A DNA stretch of 14,926 bases from Cryomorphaceae bacterium (GCA_003455605.1 DMQR01000004.1:1-14926); one strand, 5' to 3'; numbered from the stretch's first letter, positions 7,062 to 14,858 are shown. Translations and numbers: made by a program. Notes: generated by a model from the letters alone, not told the origin.

Positions 7062-7565
7062 ATGAAAAAAATTCTTTTACTTGCCTTTTTCATCATTACA
7101 CAGCAGGGTATTGCACAACAATATTTGACTCGTGAAGCCACCTTGAGCTTTGATGCAGGTTCTCCGCTTGAAGATATTTATGCGATTTCAGAAAGCGTTT
7201 CGGCGGTATACGATGCTACCAGCCGAATGCTGGGAGTCCAAGTATTGATGACCTCGTTCCAATTCAAACGTGCCCTCATGCAAGAACACTTCAACGAGAA
7301 CTACGTGGAAAGTGAAAAGTTCCCTAAAGCGCAGTTCACAGGCACCTACGAAGGTGGACAGGCTATAGGTCAGCTAACTATCCACGGACAAACCAAGGAT
7401 ATTGTCGCACCGTGCGAACTTCTTGAGACCGATGGAGAGCTCCTTTTACGAACAAAATTTCCTGTGACCATCGAAGATTTTGGGGTGAATATTCCGGGTG
7501 CTGTATCTGATAAAATTGCCAAAGAAGCCAAGGTCACCGTACGTGCCACTTTGAAAAAGCGTTAG
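7062..7565 (+). CDS. YceI-like family secreted protein
   Basis: A 167-residue protein with a signal peptide (MKKILLLAFFIITQQGIAQ) and a YceI-type lipocalin-like beta-barrel. Characteristic blocks are FNENYVESEKFPKAQFTG (about 85-102), GQLTIHGQTKDI and a C-terminal VTIEDFGVNIP. YceI proteins bind long isoprenoid or other amphipathic lipids in the periplasm; the ligand here is unknown. The start at 7062 gives a proper signal peptide, whereas the upstream in-frame ATG at 7035 would overlap the cytochrome gene. The neighbours, a cytochrome and a DUF5777 barrel with gaps of 4 and 1 bp, suggest a common exported redox/lipid function. The family call is firm, the role inferred. Confidence 0.88.
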   Translation: MKKILLLAFFIITQQGIAQQYLTREATLSFDAGSPLEDIYAISESVSAVYDATSRMLGVQVLMTSFQFKRALMQEHFNENYVESEKFPKAQFTGTYEGGQAIGQLTIHGQTKDIVAPCELLETDGELLLRTKFPVTIEDFGVNIPGAVSDKIAKEAKVTVRATLKKR

Positions 7566-7566
7566 G

Positions 7567-8442
7567 ATGAAGTGGGGAACTATTATTTTAGGAACACTGC
7601 TCAGTATAACTGCACTTGGGCAAGAGGATGATTTATTTGCACTCATGGAAATTCCTGAGAGTACGCAAATCACCTATGCCACCTTTAAAGGCACCAAAAT
7701 TATCAACGCTCAATCAAATGAAACACCCGGCGAAGGCGTGCTTCAATACATCATTTCGCACCGTTTTGGCAGCTTCTCCAACGATTACTTCTACAATTTC
7801 CTAGGGCTAGACATTGCTCAGATACGTATGCAACTTGATTATGGGATCACGGATCGACTCAATGTGGGAATAGGCCGTTCCTCTTACCTTAAGGTTATCG
7901 ATGGTTTTGTGAAGTACAAACTATTACGTCAAAAAAGTGGTGCAGAACCTTTCCCTTTTAGCCTCACCTTATACTCCAGCACATTTTACCGCGGCGCTCG
8001 ATTTAGCGACGGGATTGACCACTATTTGAGCGATCGTCTCTCCTACCACAATCAAGCTATTTTCGCCCACAAGTTCGGCGAAAAGCTCAGTCTTTTAGTG
8101 GCTCCTAGCGCTGTCCACTGGAATTTAGTCCCCGGTGCTTCAGACCCCAATACGACCTTTCATTTACAAATGGGTGGTCGCTACAAACTCACCAATAGGT
8201 TAGCGCTCACGGGTGAAATATGCCCGGGTTCTAACCTAGAATATAGCGACGGATCTAGATTCTACAGGCCTTTCGCTATAGGCGTCGACTTAGAAACTGG
8301 CGGACATGTTTTCCAATTCCATCTCAGTAATACAAATGCCATGAGTGACCCTTTATGGATGGCTCAAAATCCTTATAACCCTTGGGATGGATCTATATTC
8401 TTAGGATTTAATATCTCCAGAGTATTTACAGTAAAGGACTGA
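7567..8442 (+). CDS. DUF5777-family outer-membrane beta-barrel protein
   Basis: A 291-residue secreted protein with signal peptide MKWGTIILGTLLSITALGQ. The early block TYATFKGTKIINAQSNET and the following LQYIISHRFG match what is known of DUF5777 barrels. Repeated amphipathic strands follow (MQLDYGITDRLNVGIGRSS, GGRYKLTNRLALTGEI), ending in IFLGFNISRVF, consistent with an outer-membrane barrel. The function of the family is unknown. It starts 1 bp after the YceI stop and ends the four-gene plus-strand run. The adjacent cytochrome and YceI protein suggest it may anchor or supply an export/redox process in the envelope. Confidence 0.85.
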   Translation: MKWGTIILGTLLSITALGQEDDLFALMEIPESTQITYATFKGTKIINAQSNETPGEGVLQYIISHRFGSFSNDYFYNFLGLDIAQIRMQLDYGITDRLNVGIGRSSYLKVIDGFVKYKLLRQKSGAEPFPFSLTLYSSTFYRGARFSDGIDHYLSDRLSYHNQAIFAHKFGEKLSLLVAPSAVHWNLVPGASDPNTTFHLQMGGRYKLTNRLALTGEICPGSNLEYSDGSRFYRPFAIGVDLETGGHVFQFHLSNTNAMSDPLWMAQNPYNPWDGSIFLGFNISRVFTVKD

Positions 8443-8457
8443 GGTTGAAATATAAAA

Positions 8458-8481
8458 AAGCCCCATCCGTAGACAGGGCTT
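8458..8481 (-). terminator. Hairpin terminator between convergent runs, best read on the minus strand
   Basis: Stem AAGCCC (8458-8463) with GGGCTT (8476-8481) around a 12-nt loop. On the minus strand the stem is followed by a run of T (TTTTTTATA), the classical intrinsic form, so it should end the M28-peptidase transcript about 150 nt after its stop. On the plus strand the hairpin lies 15 bp after the DUF5777 stop but is preceded by A's and followed by an AACCAAACC tail without T's, so it may be weaker in that direction. Confidence 0.65.
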
Positions 8482-8498
8482 AACCAAACCAATAAACC

Positions 8499-8537
8499 TA
8501 AGCTTTTCTTAAGTTACTCCAAAAGTAAGCTTTTCCT
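8499..8537. repeat. Pair of 12-bp imperfect direct repeats in the 188-bp spacer
   Basis: TAAGCTTTTCTT (8499-8510) and TAAGCTTTTCCT (8526-8537) share 11 of 12 bases with a 27-bp period. They lie in the only sizeable spacer (8443-8630), which otherwise holds the terminator hairpin and AT-rich sequence without a supported gene. They would be in the 3' untranslated region of the minus-strand transcript. Significance is unknown. Confidence 0.4.
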
Positions 8538-8630
8538 CAAAAAATTCAATGGAAGCCGCCCCCTAATTTTACTTTGAATCAACAATTGTTTCATCCGAAA
8601 CGTAGCGATAACTCATAACAGATATTGTTT

Positions 8631-9992
8631 CTAAAGCTGGTCCAAAAGGTAGAACAGGGCTGCAATACTAGCCGATCCCATCTCCAAACTACGGGGGTGA
8701 ATGGCATCAATTCGGTCGCGTGCGCTATGGTGAAAATCAAAATATCGCTGACTGTCCGGACGGAAGCCTAAGAAGAAATCATCATGGCCCCGCAGCGGCG
8801 ATAAATCGGCCCCTCCGCCCCCTTTAGCAAATTCATGCAACCCGTAAGGCACGAAATACGGCTTCATGGCCTGAACCTGAGCAACGCGATCATCGTCTGC
8901 GCCTACACCAAAACCTCGAGGCACACCGGCCCCGGCATCGCTTTCTAGTGCCACCCAATGGTGCACGTTATTCATTCGTGCCCAATTCGCATATTCCTTC
9001 GCGCCGTCCAAACCGAACTCTTCGTTCGCCCACAACACCACGCGAATGGTTCTGTGATGCTCATATCCGACTTCCTTCAATAGATTCGGAACCTGCATGG
9101 CATGGGCACATCCCGCACCATCGTCTTGCGCGCCTTGACCTAAATCCCAGGAGTCAATGTGACCGCCGACCAACATAATCTCATCAGCCTTGTCCGTACC
9201 CTTAAAATCTACAATGACATTATAATTCGTCGCCTTCCCCTGAATACCACAGTCCAAGAACAACTCTAATTCTACCTTTTGACCCTTACCTAAAAGATGG
9301 TCCAACATATCTGCCGCCTGCCAAGAAATCGCCGCCGAAGGAATCTTCACCTCACTGTCTCCATAGCTCATCGCACCTGTATGCGGCAAATCATCTCGTA
9401 ACAGTGTAACCGAACGAAGAACCGTAGCTATCGCCCCATATTTACCGGCCTCCATGGCACCCGCCCAGCGGTACTTTACTGCACCGCCATAGGCATTAAA
9501 CGTGCTGATCAAGCTGTGGTCCATGTAAGTATTGTAGAAGACAATCTTACCTTCCACTCCCTCGCGTCCTAAAGATTCTAATTCCTCAAAGGATCCAACC
9601 TCAACCACTTCAGCGCGTACGCCTTCTTTAGGGGTAGGCACCGATCCGCCCAGCGCCGTAGTCGGCAACGCTATCGGCTCTCCACCGGCATAGGCCTGAG
9701 ACCATTCGTCACCGCGGTGCCACTTGGGCACCTCTACCGGTTGCAACCAAGCTGTATCTGCGCCTGCTTCCAGCATCGCAGCCTTTGCCCAGCGCGCCGC
9801 CTCATTGGCCGCTTCAGAACCGCTAGGGCGTGGGCCTATCTCTTCGCACATGTACTTCAGCCACTCATACCCCTGCTGGCCGCCGAGCGCCTCCGTGTAA
9901 ATAGATTTAATCAACGCCGCTTTGTCCGCGTCCACCTGCGCCTGTACGCCAAATCCCGCCACCAACAAGACCGCTCTTACTAACTTTTTCAT
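8631..9992 (-). CDS. Secreted M28-family zinc metallopeptidase (carboxypeptidase Q-like)
   Basis: A 453-residue exported peptidase. The signal peptide MKKLVRAVLLVAGFGVQAQ is followed by an N-terminal part of the catalytic fold, a PA-type inserted domain (about 105-245) and the dinuclear zinc domain. Likely zinc and catalytic residues are His278 and Asp280 in GGHIDSWDLG, Asp290 in AQDDGAG, Glu324 and Glu325 in ANEEFG, Asp352 in ESDAGAG and His421 or His422 in FDFHHSARD. The family cleaves amino acids or dipeptides from peptide ends; this order is closest to the M28B carboxypeptidase Q type. It probably acts in the periplasm or outside the cell, supplying peptides. It is the last gene of the minus-strand run and its start overlaps the preceding stop (ATGA). 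Length is normal. Confidence 0.92.
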   Translation of the reverse strand: MKKLVRAVLLVAGFGVQAQVDADKAALIKSIYTEALGGQQGYEWLKYMCEEIGPRPSGSEAANEAARWAKAAMLEAGADTAWLQPVEVPKWHRGDEWSQAYAGGEPIALPTTALGGSVPTPKEGVRAEVVEVGSFEELESLGREGVEGKIVFYNTYMDHSLISTFNAYGGAVKYRWAGAMEAGKYGAIATVLRSVTLLRDDLPHTGAMSYGDSEVKIPSAAISWQAADMLDHLLGKGQKVELELFLDCGIQGKATNYNVIVDFKGTDKADEIMLVGGHIDSWDLGQGAQDDGAGCAHAMQVPNLLKEVGYEHHRTIRVVLWANEEFGLDGAKEYANWARMNNVHHWVALESDAGAGVPRGFGVGADDDRVAQVQAMKPYFVPYGLHEFAKGGGGADLSPLRGHDDFFLGFRPDSQRYFDFHHSARDRIDAIHPRSLEMGSASIAALFYLLDQL

Positions 9993-10501
9993 CGTCTATT
10001 TCGTCTTCTGGCACTGGTTTTCGCCGAAACGGCAGGTGAAAACTTGACCAGTTTTAAGTTGAACTCTTTTTCTAAAACAGGGAGATGAGGGTCCAATTCC
10101 GCCCTCGAACTCACCTTCGCAATTTTTACTTTTTCCCTGTGGGTCCCATTGACCAAATACAGCATGCATTCCTGGCTTTCCTGATACCGCATCGTTCCTC
10201 CATAGCTGGTTTGACGGACCGATTGTTGCTCGTCTAACGCCACTACCGCAGCATTAGGCTGAATGTCCTCCCAGCTCCCCATGGGGATCCCGTAGACCGA
10301 GTAATACCGGAACATCTTCTGGTCCTCACTGCGCAACACCGTTCCCCGGCTCGCCGTAATACCCCAAAAACCAAATAGGGCAAAAACCAACAATGCCGGA
10401 TGCCACCCGTTCACCACCAAAATCACCAAGGCTACCGCAACTATGACCCAAAACCTAAACGGCATGGGAAAGACTTTCTCCTTAGGTAACTCCAGCTTCA
10501 T
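9989..10501 (-). CDS. Hypothetical membrane protein with two N-terminal helices
   Basis: A 170-residue protein not matched to a named family. Two hydrophobic segments (about 14-32, FRFWVIVAVALVILVVNGW, and 36-50) form a hairpin. A soluble part of about 115 residues follows, with mixed strands (KMFRYYSVYGIPMGSWEDI, CMLYLVNG) and a late acidic helix (LDPHLPVLEKEFNLK). The tail SARRRNRR is strongly basic. The pattern of a helix hairpin followed by a beta domain with the phrase MGSWEDI recalls bacterial membrane-anchored PH-like proteins, but this is only a suggestion. It sits 13 bp after the DUF819 gene and overlaps the M28 gene by 4 bp, so it is translated with both. Confidence 0.75.
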   Translation of the reverse strand: MKLELPKEKVFPMPFRFWVIVAVALVILVVNGWHPALLVFALFGFWGITASRGTVLRSEDQKMFRYYSVYGIPMGSWEDIQPNAAVVALDEQQSVRQTSYGGTMRYQESQECMLYLVNGTHREKVKIAKVSSRAELDPHLPVLEKEFNLKLVKFSPAVSAKTSARRRNRR

Positions 10502-10514
10502 CTCTTGTTTTCTC

Positions 10515-11768
10515 CTAATATACTCCTGCCGAAGCCTGCATCAGTAAACCACAGATGTACGCGCCGTACGTTCCCAAGGCGTACCCCAATACGGCCAATA
10601 GCACGCCTACTGGTGCGAGCGCCGGATGGAACGCTGCCGCCACCACGGGCGCACTCGCGGCGCCCCCAATATTCGCTTTCGAGCCCACCGCTAAGAAGAA
10701 ATACGGCGCTCGTATAATTTTCGCGACCAAGAACATCAGCCCTACGTGAATGATCATCCACACCAACCCCACACCAAAAAGCCCCGGATTGTGGAAGATC
10801 TCCATCACGTTCATGCTCATTCCAATGGTCGCCACCAAAATGTAAATAAAAACACTCCCCACTTTCGAGGCTCCCGCCCCTTCAAGATTTCGGGCCCTTG
10901 TAAAGCTCAGTGCTATACCAATAGTCGTCGCAATCACGACCAACCAAAAGAATCCGGAGGTCAAACTAAACTTGGACAATACCGGATAATTCTCAGCGAT
11001 ATATGGCGCAATACCATCGCTCATCCAGTGCGCCAATCCGGTTGCGCCAAAGGCCAAAGCCAAAATAAAAATTAAATCGTTGAATGAGGTCACCTTCGCA
11101 ATACTCGCAGTGTAGGCCTCCATTTTATTCTGCAATGAATCCACTGCTGTGGCATCTGCTTTAAACGCTCGGTCAATATTCTTGCGTTTGGCCACACCGA
11201 TTAATAAAAACGCCATCCAAAGCTCGGCCACCAATACGTCCACCGTCACCATGGCGCTGAAGATATCTTCACTCACTTCGAAGACCTCCTTCATCGCGGC
11301 CTGATTAGCGCCACCGCCAATCCAAGATCCCGCCACAGTCGTCATCCCCCGCCAAATCTGCTCAGGATTCGCACCCACAACATCGGGCGCGACAACGCTA
11401 AAAAATAAGATGCTCAGCGGTCCACCAATGATGACGCCAACAGTCCCGGTAAAGAACATGATCAACGCCTTGGGCCCTAATTTCACTACCTCATTAAAAT
11501 CAATGCTCAATGTGAGTAGAATAAGTGCTGCCGGCAGCAAGTATCGACTCGCCATAAAATACAAGCGGCTCTCACTCGGGTCGATGATTTGAAATGTGGT
11601 CAACAGTGACGGCAAAAAGTAACACAGCAGCAGCGCAGGAATAACGCTATAGAATTTTTTAAGCGCCGGCTTTTCGCTCTGTGAGGTATAGAAAATGACC
11701 CCGAGCATGGCCGCTAGAATACCAAAAAGTGTCGCGTCGTTGCTGATGAGTGAGTGTGATTCGTGCAT
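10515..11768 (-). CDS. DUF819-family integral membrane protein
   Basis: A 417-residue protein with about ten to eleven predicted membrane helices. Family-like blocks are GSWIGGGANQAAM (about 145-160), the conserved motif after the third to fourth helix, and KANIGGAASAPVVAAAF near the C-terminus. This symmetric pair of glycine-rich, helix-breaking segments suggests a two-repeat secondary transporter fold. The middle (about 195-230) is a hydrophilic cytoplasmic loop rich in Lys and Ala. DUF819 (YjcL-like) proteins have no established substrate. The start is 2 bp after the hydrolase stop. Association with a secreted peptidase two genes downstream makes uptake of an amino acid or peptide product conceivable, but nothing in the sequence proves it. 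Confidence 0.9.
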   Translation of the reverse strand: MHESHSLISNDATLFGILAAMLGVIFYTSQSEKPALKKFYSVIPALLLCYFLPSLLTTFQIIDPSESRLYFMASRYLLPAALILLTLSIDFNEVVKLGPKALIMFFTGTVGVIIGGPLSILFFSVVAPDVVGANPEQIWRGMTTVAGSWIGGGANQAAMKEVFEVSEDIFSAMVTVDVLVAELWMAFLLIGVAKRKNIDRAFKADATAVDSLQNKMEAYTASIAKVTSFNDLIFILALAFGATGLAHWMSDGIAPYIAENYPVLSKFSLTSGFFWLVVIATTIGIALSFTRARNLEGAGASKVGSVFIYILVATIGMSMNVMEIFHNPGLFGVGLVWMIIHVGLMFLVAKIIRAPYFFLAVGSKANIGGAASAPVVAAAFHPALAPVGVLLAVLGYALGTYGAYICGLLMQASAGVY

Positions 11769-11770
11769 AG

Positions 11771-12421
11771 TTATCGTTCCAATTGTGAGATGGCTTCCGC
11801 TAAGATAACCTTGTCGAAGGTATGGCCGCCTTCATAACGGTCCCAATCCAACTCCAAACCAAATTCTTCGCGGTAATGTGTAGATATTTGTGCTTGTTTT
11901 TCTACTCCGATAAAGGCATCGTCCGAGCCAAACCACCCTTTAAAACGTATAGATTTTAGCGCCTCCACGCTCTGTGGCTCCAAGTCCGGCGGCCAAGATC
12001 CGGCCCACGCCAAGAAACTGAAAGGTGTATAATTTCCATTCCCGAGATAACGCATTCCAGTGGCCACCCCTTGGGAAAAGCCAACAAAATGTAGTCGTGC
12101 ATATGGCGCCGTCGCCGTTGCCCAACGAAGCACCTCGTCGAGGTAGGCCCGCTGGTTTTGGATGTCTACAAGCCTATCCTCTTTAGTCATCCAAGAGGCC
12201 CCGACACGTCCGTGCACACCTTCAAGGTAAAACTTGTGCGGCCCTTGTGGAAAAACAAAGGCCCGATGCGCATTGGCTAGGTCGCGAAAATGGTACGAGA
12301 AGAATTGGACCAATTGGCCATACCCGTGCAACCCAAACCAGAGCTCTTTCGTCTCGGCGGTGAGCACGCCTACTATATCCACGCGTTGCTGTTGAGGAAC
12401 CTCCAGCCAATGGGTGTTCAT
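11771..12421 (-). CDS. Alpha/beta-hydrolase (phospholipase/carboxylesterase-like)
   Basis: A 216-residue cytoplasmic serine hydrolase. The oxyanion block WFGLHGYGQ is at 28-36, the nucleophile elbow GFSQG has Ser116, the acid is probably Asp168 in FGSDDAFI, and the histidine is His200 in GGHTF. GFSQG, LAWAGSWPP and the GGH ending resemble the small carboxylesterase/lysophospholipase group (EstB/YpfH-like). No signal peptide is present. The substrate is unknown. The start shares one base with the enoyl-CoA hydratase stop (TAATG), indicating translational coupling; fatty-acyl ester or thioester breakdown would fit beside a crotonase, but this is inference. Confidence 0.85.
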   Translation of the reverse strand: MNTHWLEVPQQQRVDIVGVLTAETKELWFGLHGYGQLVQFFSYHFRDLANAHRAFVFPQGPHKFYLEGVHGRVGASWMTKEDRLVDIQNQRAYLDEVLRWATATAPYARLHFVGFSQGVATGMRYLGNGNYTPFSFLAWAGSWPPDLEPQSVEALKSIRFKGWFGSDDAFIGVEKQAQISTHYREEFGLELDWDRYEGGHTFDKVILAEAISQLER

Positions 12422-13197
12422 TATGCGCCTGGGAAATTTGGTTTACGCTTTTCGATAAAAGCCTTTGTGCCCTCCTTGAAGTCCGCGGTCTCAAAACAAT
12501 CGCCAAAGGCTTGTACTTCGACATCATAACCTACCGAACCTTCGAGCAATCCAGCGTTCACCGCTTCAATAGCGAAGCCCATCGCCACAATACTGTTCTT
12601 CATGAACGATCGCGCCATCTCCTCTGCCGCCCCAAGCAACTCCTCTTGGGGAACCACACGATTAACCAGACCATATTCCAAAGCAGTAGCGGCATCAATC
12701 ATCTTCGCACTAAAAATCATCTCCAGCGCCCTCCCTTTGCCTATGAGCTGTGGAAGGCGTTGCGTACCTCCATAACCCGGAATAACACCAAGAGAGGTCT
12801 CCGGAAGGCCCATACGGGCATTGTCCGAGGCAATACGGACATGTGCAGACATGGCCAGCTCTAAACCGCCGCCCAAAGCAAACCCGTTCACCGCTGCGAT
12901 GACTGGCTTTGGAAACTCTTCGATGAGGTTAAATACCGTCATATGACCTTCTTTGGCTAATTCCGCGCCTTCGGCGCCATTAAAATGAGCAAACTCCTTG
13001 ATATCAGCGCCGGCCACAAAAGCTTTCTCGCCAGATCCCGTGAGGATCACCACCTTAGTTTCAAAATCGTCTCTCATGCCCTCAAAGGCCGCGCTAATTT
13101 CTCCGAGGGTTTGTTTATTTAACGCATTGAGCTGGTTCGGTCTGTTGATGGTAAGAAGAGCAATGCCCTCGTTTTTGGTCAGTGTAATGCACTCCAT
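12421..13197 (-). CDS. Enoyl-CoA hydratase/crotonase
   Basis: A 258-residue crotonase-fold enzyme that adds water to trans-2-enoyl-CoA in fatty-acid or related CoA-ester degradation. The oxyanion-hole block is AGADIKEF (62-69), with a second one around GFALGGGLELAM (105-116). The two catalytic glutamates of true hydratases are present: Glu113 in GLELAM and Glu133 in GLPETSLG, 20 residues apart as in the rat enzyme (Glu144/Glu164). GVIPGYGGTQRLP follows as expected. The C-terminal trimerisation helices are complete. It starts one base after the kinase stop, an unusual companion, and overlaps the hydrolase start by one base. Chain-length preference is not readable. Confidence 0.93.
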   Translation of the reverse strand: MECITLTKNEGIALLTINRPNQLNALNKQTLGEISAAFEGMRDDFETKVVILTGSGEKAFVAGADIKEFAHFNGAEGAELAKEGHMTVFNLIEEFPKPVIAAVNGFALGGGLELAMSAHVRIASDNARMGLPETSLGVIPGYGGTQRLPQLIGKGRALEMIFSAKMIDAATALEYGLVNRVVPQEELLGAAEEMARSFMKNSIVAMGFAIEAVNAGLLEGSVGYDVEVQAFGDCFETADFKEGTKAFIEKRKPNFPGA

Positions 13198-13198
13198 A

Positions 13199-14623
13199 TT
13201 ATTTCTGTTTAGGGTTCAATAGTGGTAATACGATGATGAAGGTTGTTCCTTTCTCTGAAGTATCAAATCCAATGGCTCCGCCAAAGCTGTTAACCAAATT
13301 CTTGACCAAGGCCAACCCTAGTCCCATGCCCGATGATTTGGTGGTGAAATTCGGCTCGAATACCTTGTGCTGCGTCTCTTGGGGAATACCCCCGCCATTA
13401 TCTTGCACGCTAATCATGGCTTTGTCTTTTGCCTTCGCGGCTGTGATCAAGATGTCCGCTTCACGGCCGTCTGGAATGCTCTGAACGGCATTCTTAATCA
13501 AATTATGTATGACTCGAGTCCATTGTTCTTTATCCACCCTTGCATGAAGAGGGCCTGTAGAAACAAACCGTATACCTTGATCTAAATATAGAGAGGCAGC
13601 CCTATTGGTAAGGTAGCTCACATCTTCGGCGTCTAGGCTGACATCCGGCATTTGTGCAAATCGCGAGAATGCCTCCGCTATATGGCTTAAGCTTTCTATT
13701 TCTTCCAGTAGGTTTGTCGTCATGCTGTGGAGTTCCTTCAAATCCTTTTCTCGCTGCATCATTTGCAGGGTGAGTTTCATTGGGGTGAGTGGATTTTTAA
13801 TTTCATGCGCGACTTGCTGCGCCATCTCTTTCCAAGCGCTCTCACGCTCACTTTGGGCTAATTCCACCGCGGTTTTCTCCAGCTTCTCCACCATGATATT
13901 GTACTCCGAGATTAACTCTCCGATTTCATCTTTAAAGCGCCATTCGAGCTTTTCATTGCTCTTGTTTAATCTAAACTCCTTCAAGCGTTCACTTACAGCG
14001 CGCATGTTCTTACTGATATAATTGGACAAGAAAAGAGCCATGACAATACCTAAAACGAATAGCGCTACATAGATGAAGGCCAGTCTACGCAAAAAGTTAT
14101 AATCTTCATCGGGGATGTCATTAGCACTGACCTCGTACGGCACACGCACAATAAATTCAAGCAATCCCGCATCATTGCGTAGCGCTCTGGTACCTATAAG
14201 ATACGGTGGTTGTTCGGTGATTTTTAATGGCACTTCTTCACCTGGAGCAGCAGCCTCATCAATATATACCGTTGGTGGAAAAACCTTAGGATCATTGGTG
14301 TACATCAAACTACCCGCAAGAAGCTTTCCTTCTTTGGAATAGACCCCTATATCTAGTTGGTGCACAGAACTGACCTCAGAAACTTTTTCTGCTAGTAATT
14401 TTCTCCATTCTGCCTCACTATACCCTTGCCTCTGATAAGCCTCGGTGATGTAGTCGAGGTGATTGACCATAGCATTTTCCTTACGAGTCAATCGGTCGAA
14501 ATGGTACTGCTTATTTTCTGAACGGAAGTGGTACAAACTAAAGGTCCCGGTCAGTACAAAGGCTACCAGGATAATCAGAAGCATGAATAAAAATGTTCGG
14601 ACTCGAAGGGTCAAAAAAGTCAT
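13199..14623 (-). CDS. NtrY-like membrane sensor histidine kinase
   Basis: A 474-residue kinase. The first membrane helix (about 10-30) is followed by a periplasmic sensor region of about 150 residues (31-180), a second helix (181-200), a HAMP linker (about 200-255), a short coiled linker, and dimerisation and ATPase domains. H-box VAHEIKNPLTPMKL has His273; the N-box HNLIKNAVQSIP (Asn374, Asn378), G1 DNGGGIP (408-414), F-box FEPNFTTKSSG (423-432) and G2 GMGLGLALVKN (432-442) are intact. The HEIKNPLTP H-box and overall layout resemble NtrY-type kinases. No response regulator lies in the window, so the partner is elsewhere. It heads the six-gene minus-strand run. The signal sensed is unknown. 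Confidence 0.92.
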   Translation of the reverse strand: MTFLTLRVRTFLFMLLIILVAFVLTGTFSLYHFRSENKQYHFDRLTRKENAMVNHLDYITEAYQRQGYSEAEWRKLLAEKVSEVSSVHQLDIGVYSKEGKLLAGSLMYTNDPKVFPPTVYIDEAAAPGEEVPLKITEQPPYLIGTRALRNDAGLLEFIVRVPYEVSANDIPDEDYNFLRRLAFIYVALFVLGIVMALFLSNYISKNMRAVSERLKEFRLNKSNEKLEWRFKDEIGELISEYNIMVEKLEKTAVELAQSERESAWKEMAQQVAHEIKNPLTPMKLTLQMMQREKDLKELHSMTTNLLEEIESLSHIAEAFSRFAQMPDVSLDAEDVSYLTNRAASLYLDQGIRFVSTGPLHARVDKEQWTRVIHNLIKNAVQSIPDGREADILITAAKAKDKAMISVQDNGGGIPQETQHKVFEPNFTTKSSGMGLGLALVKNLVNSFGGAIGFDTSEKGTTFIIVLPLLNPKQK

Positions 14624-14641
14624 GTTCCTAAGTTAGAACAT
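14622..14641. promoter_or_regulatory. Inverted repeat over the kinase start codon and -7-like element
   Basis: Perfect 6-bp arms ATGTTC (14622-14627) and GAACAT (14636-14641) with an 8-bp spacer. The spacer holds a -7-like TAACTTAG on the minus strand (14628-14635; consensus TAnnTTTG), which would place transcription start almost at the kinase ATG (14623). No clear TTG at -33 spacing was found. It could be an operator, or chance. Confidence 0.35.
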
Positions 14642-14672
14642 AGACGCGGTATGACCCATCGCCATTCAGCTA

Positions 14673-14858
14673 TTATTTATCTAAGCTGAACTTCTCTTTT
14701 ATTGGTTTGGTCGGAATAATTACTTTGCCTCCTAGCTTTTCGCTAGATATTTCTCCCGATTTTAATAGTCTCTAAGCCGTTGCGCGAGAGACACTGAATA
14801 ATTGTATTAGTTCGGCTACACTAATAAATTGCTTCTCCAATAACTTGGATTGCGCCAT
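14673..14858 (-). pseudogene. Excisionase/MerR-type helix-turn-helix gene interrupted by an in-frame amber codon
   Basis: The frame opens with ATG at 14858 and would encode 61 residues ending at TAA (14673-14675), but codon 29 (14772-14774) is TAG. The first half reads FISVAELIQLFSVSRATA (11-28); after the stop the same frame continues RLLKSGEISSEKLGGKVIIP (30-49) and ends near KEKFSLDK. Together these form a typical HTH_17 domain, in which the position after SRATA is normally Tyr (TAT or TAC), so one base change explains the stop. The 28-residue product would lack the recognition helix end and wing. It lies 49 bp upstream of the kinase on the same strand. A sequencing error or suppressed stop is also possible. 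It resembles small DNA-binding proteins often found in mobile regions, but none of the neighbours does. Confidence 0.75.

Noticed and set aside
8483..8496. 14-bp sequence ACCAAACCAATAAA also present in the HTH pseudogene on the minus strand (near 14697-14710)
   Set aside because: About one such match is expected by chance in 15 kb on both strands; one copy is coding sequence and the flanks do not match.
8570..8617. A 15-codon minus-strand ATG frame in the spacer after the M28 gene
   Set aside because: Too short, with no supporting signal and no recognisable product.
10498..10761. Open frame on the minus strand overlapping the end of the DUF819 gene
   Set aside because: Arg/Gly/Ser-rich translation typical of a wrong frame over a membrane-protein gene; the DUF819 frame is certain here.
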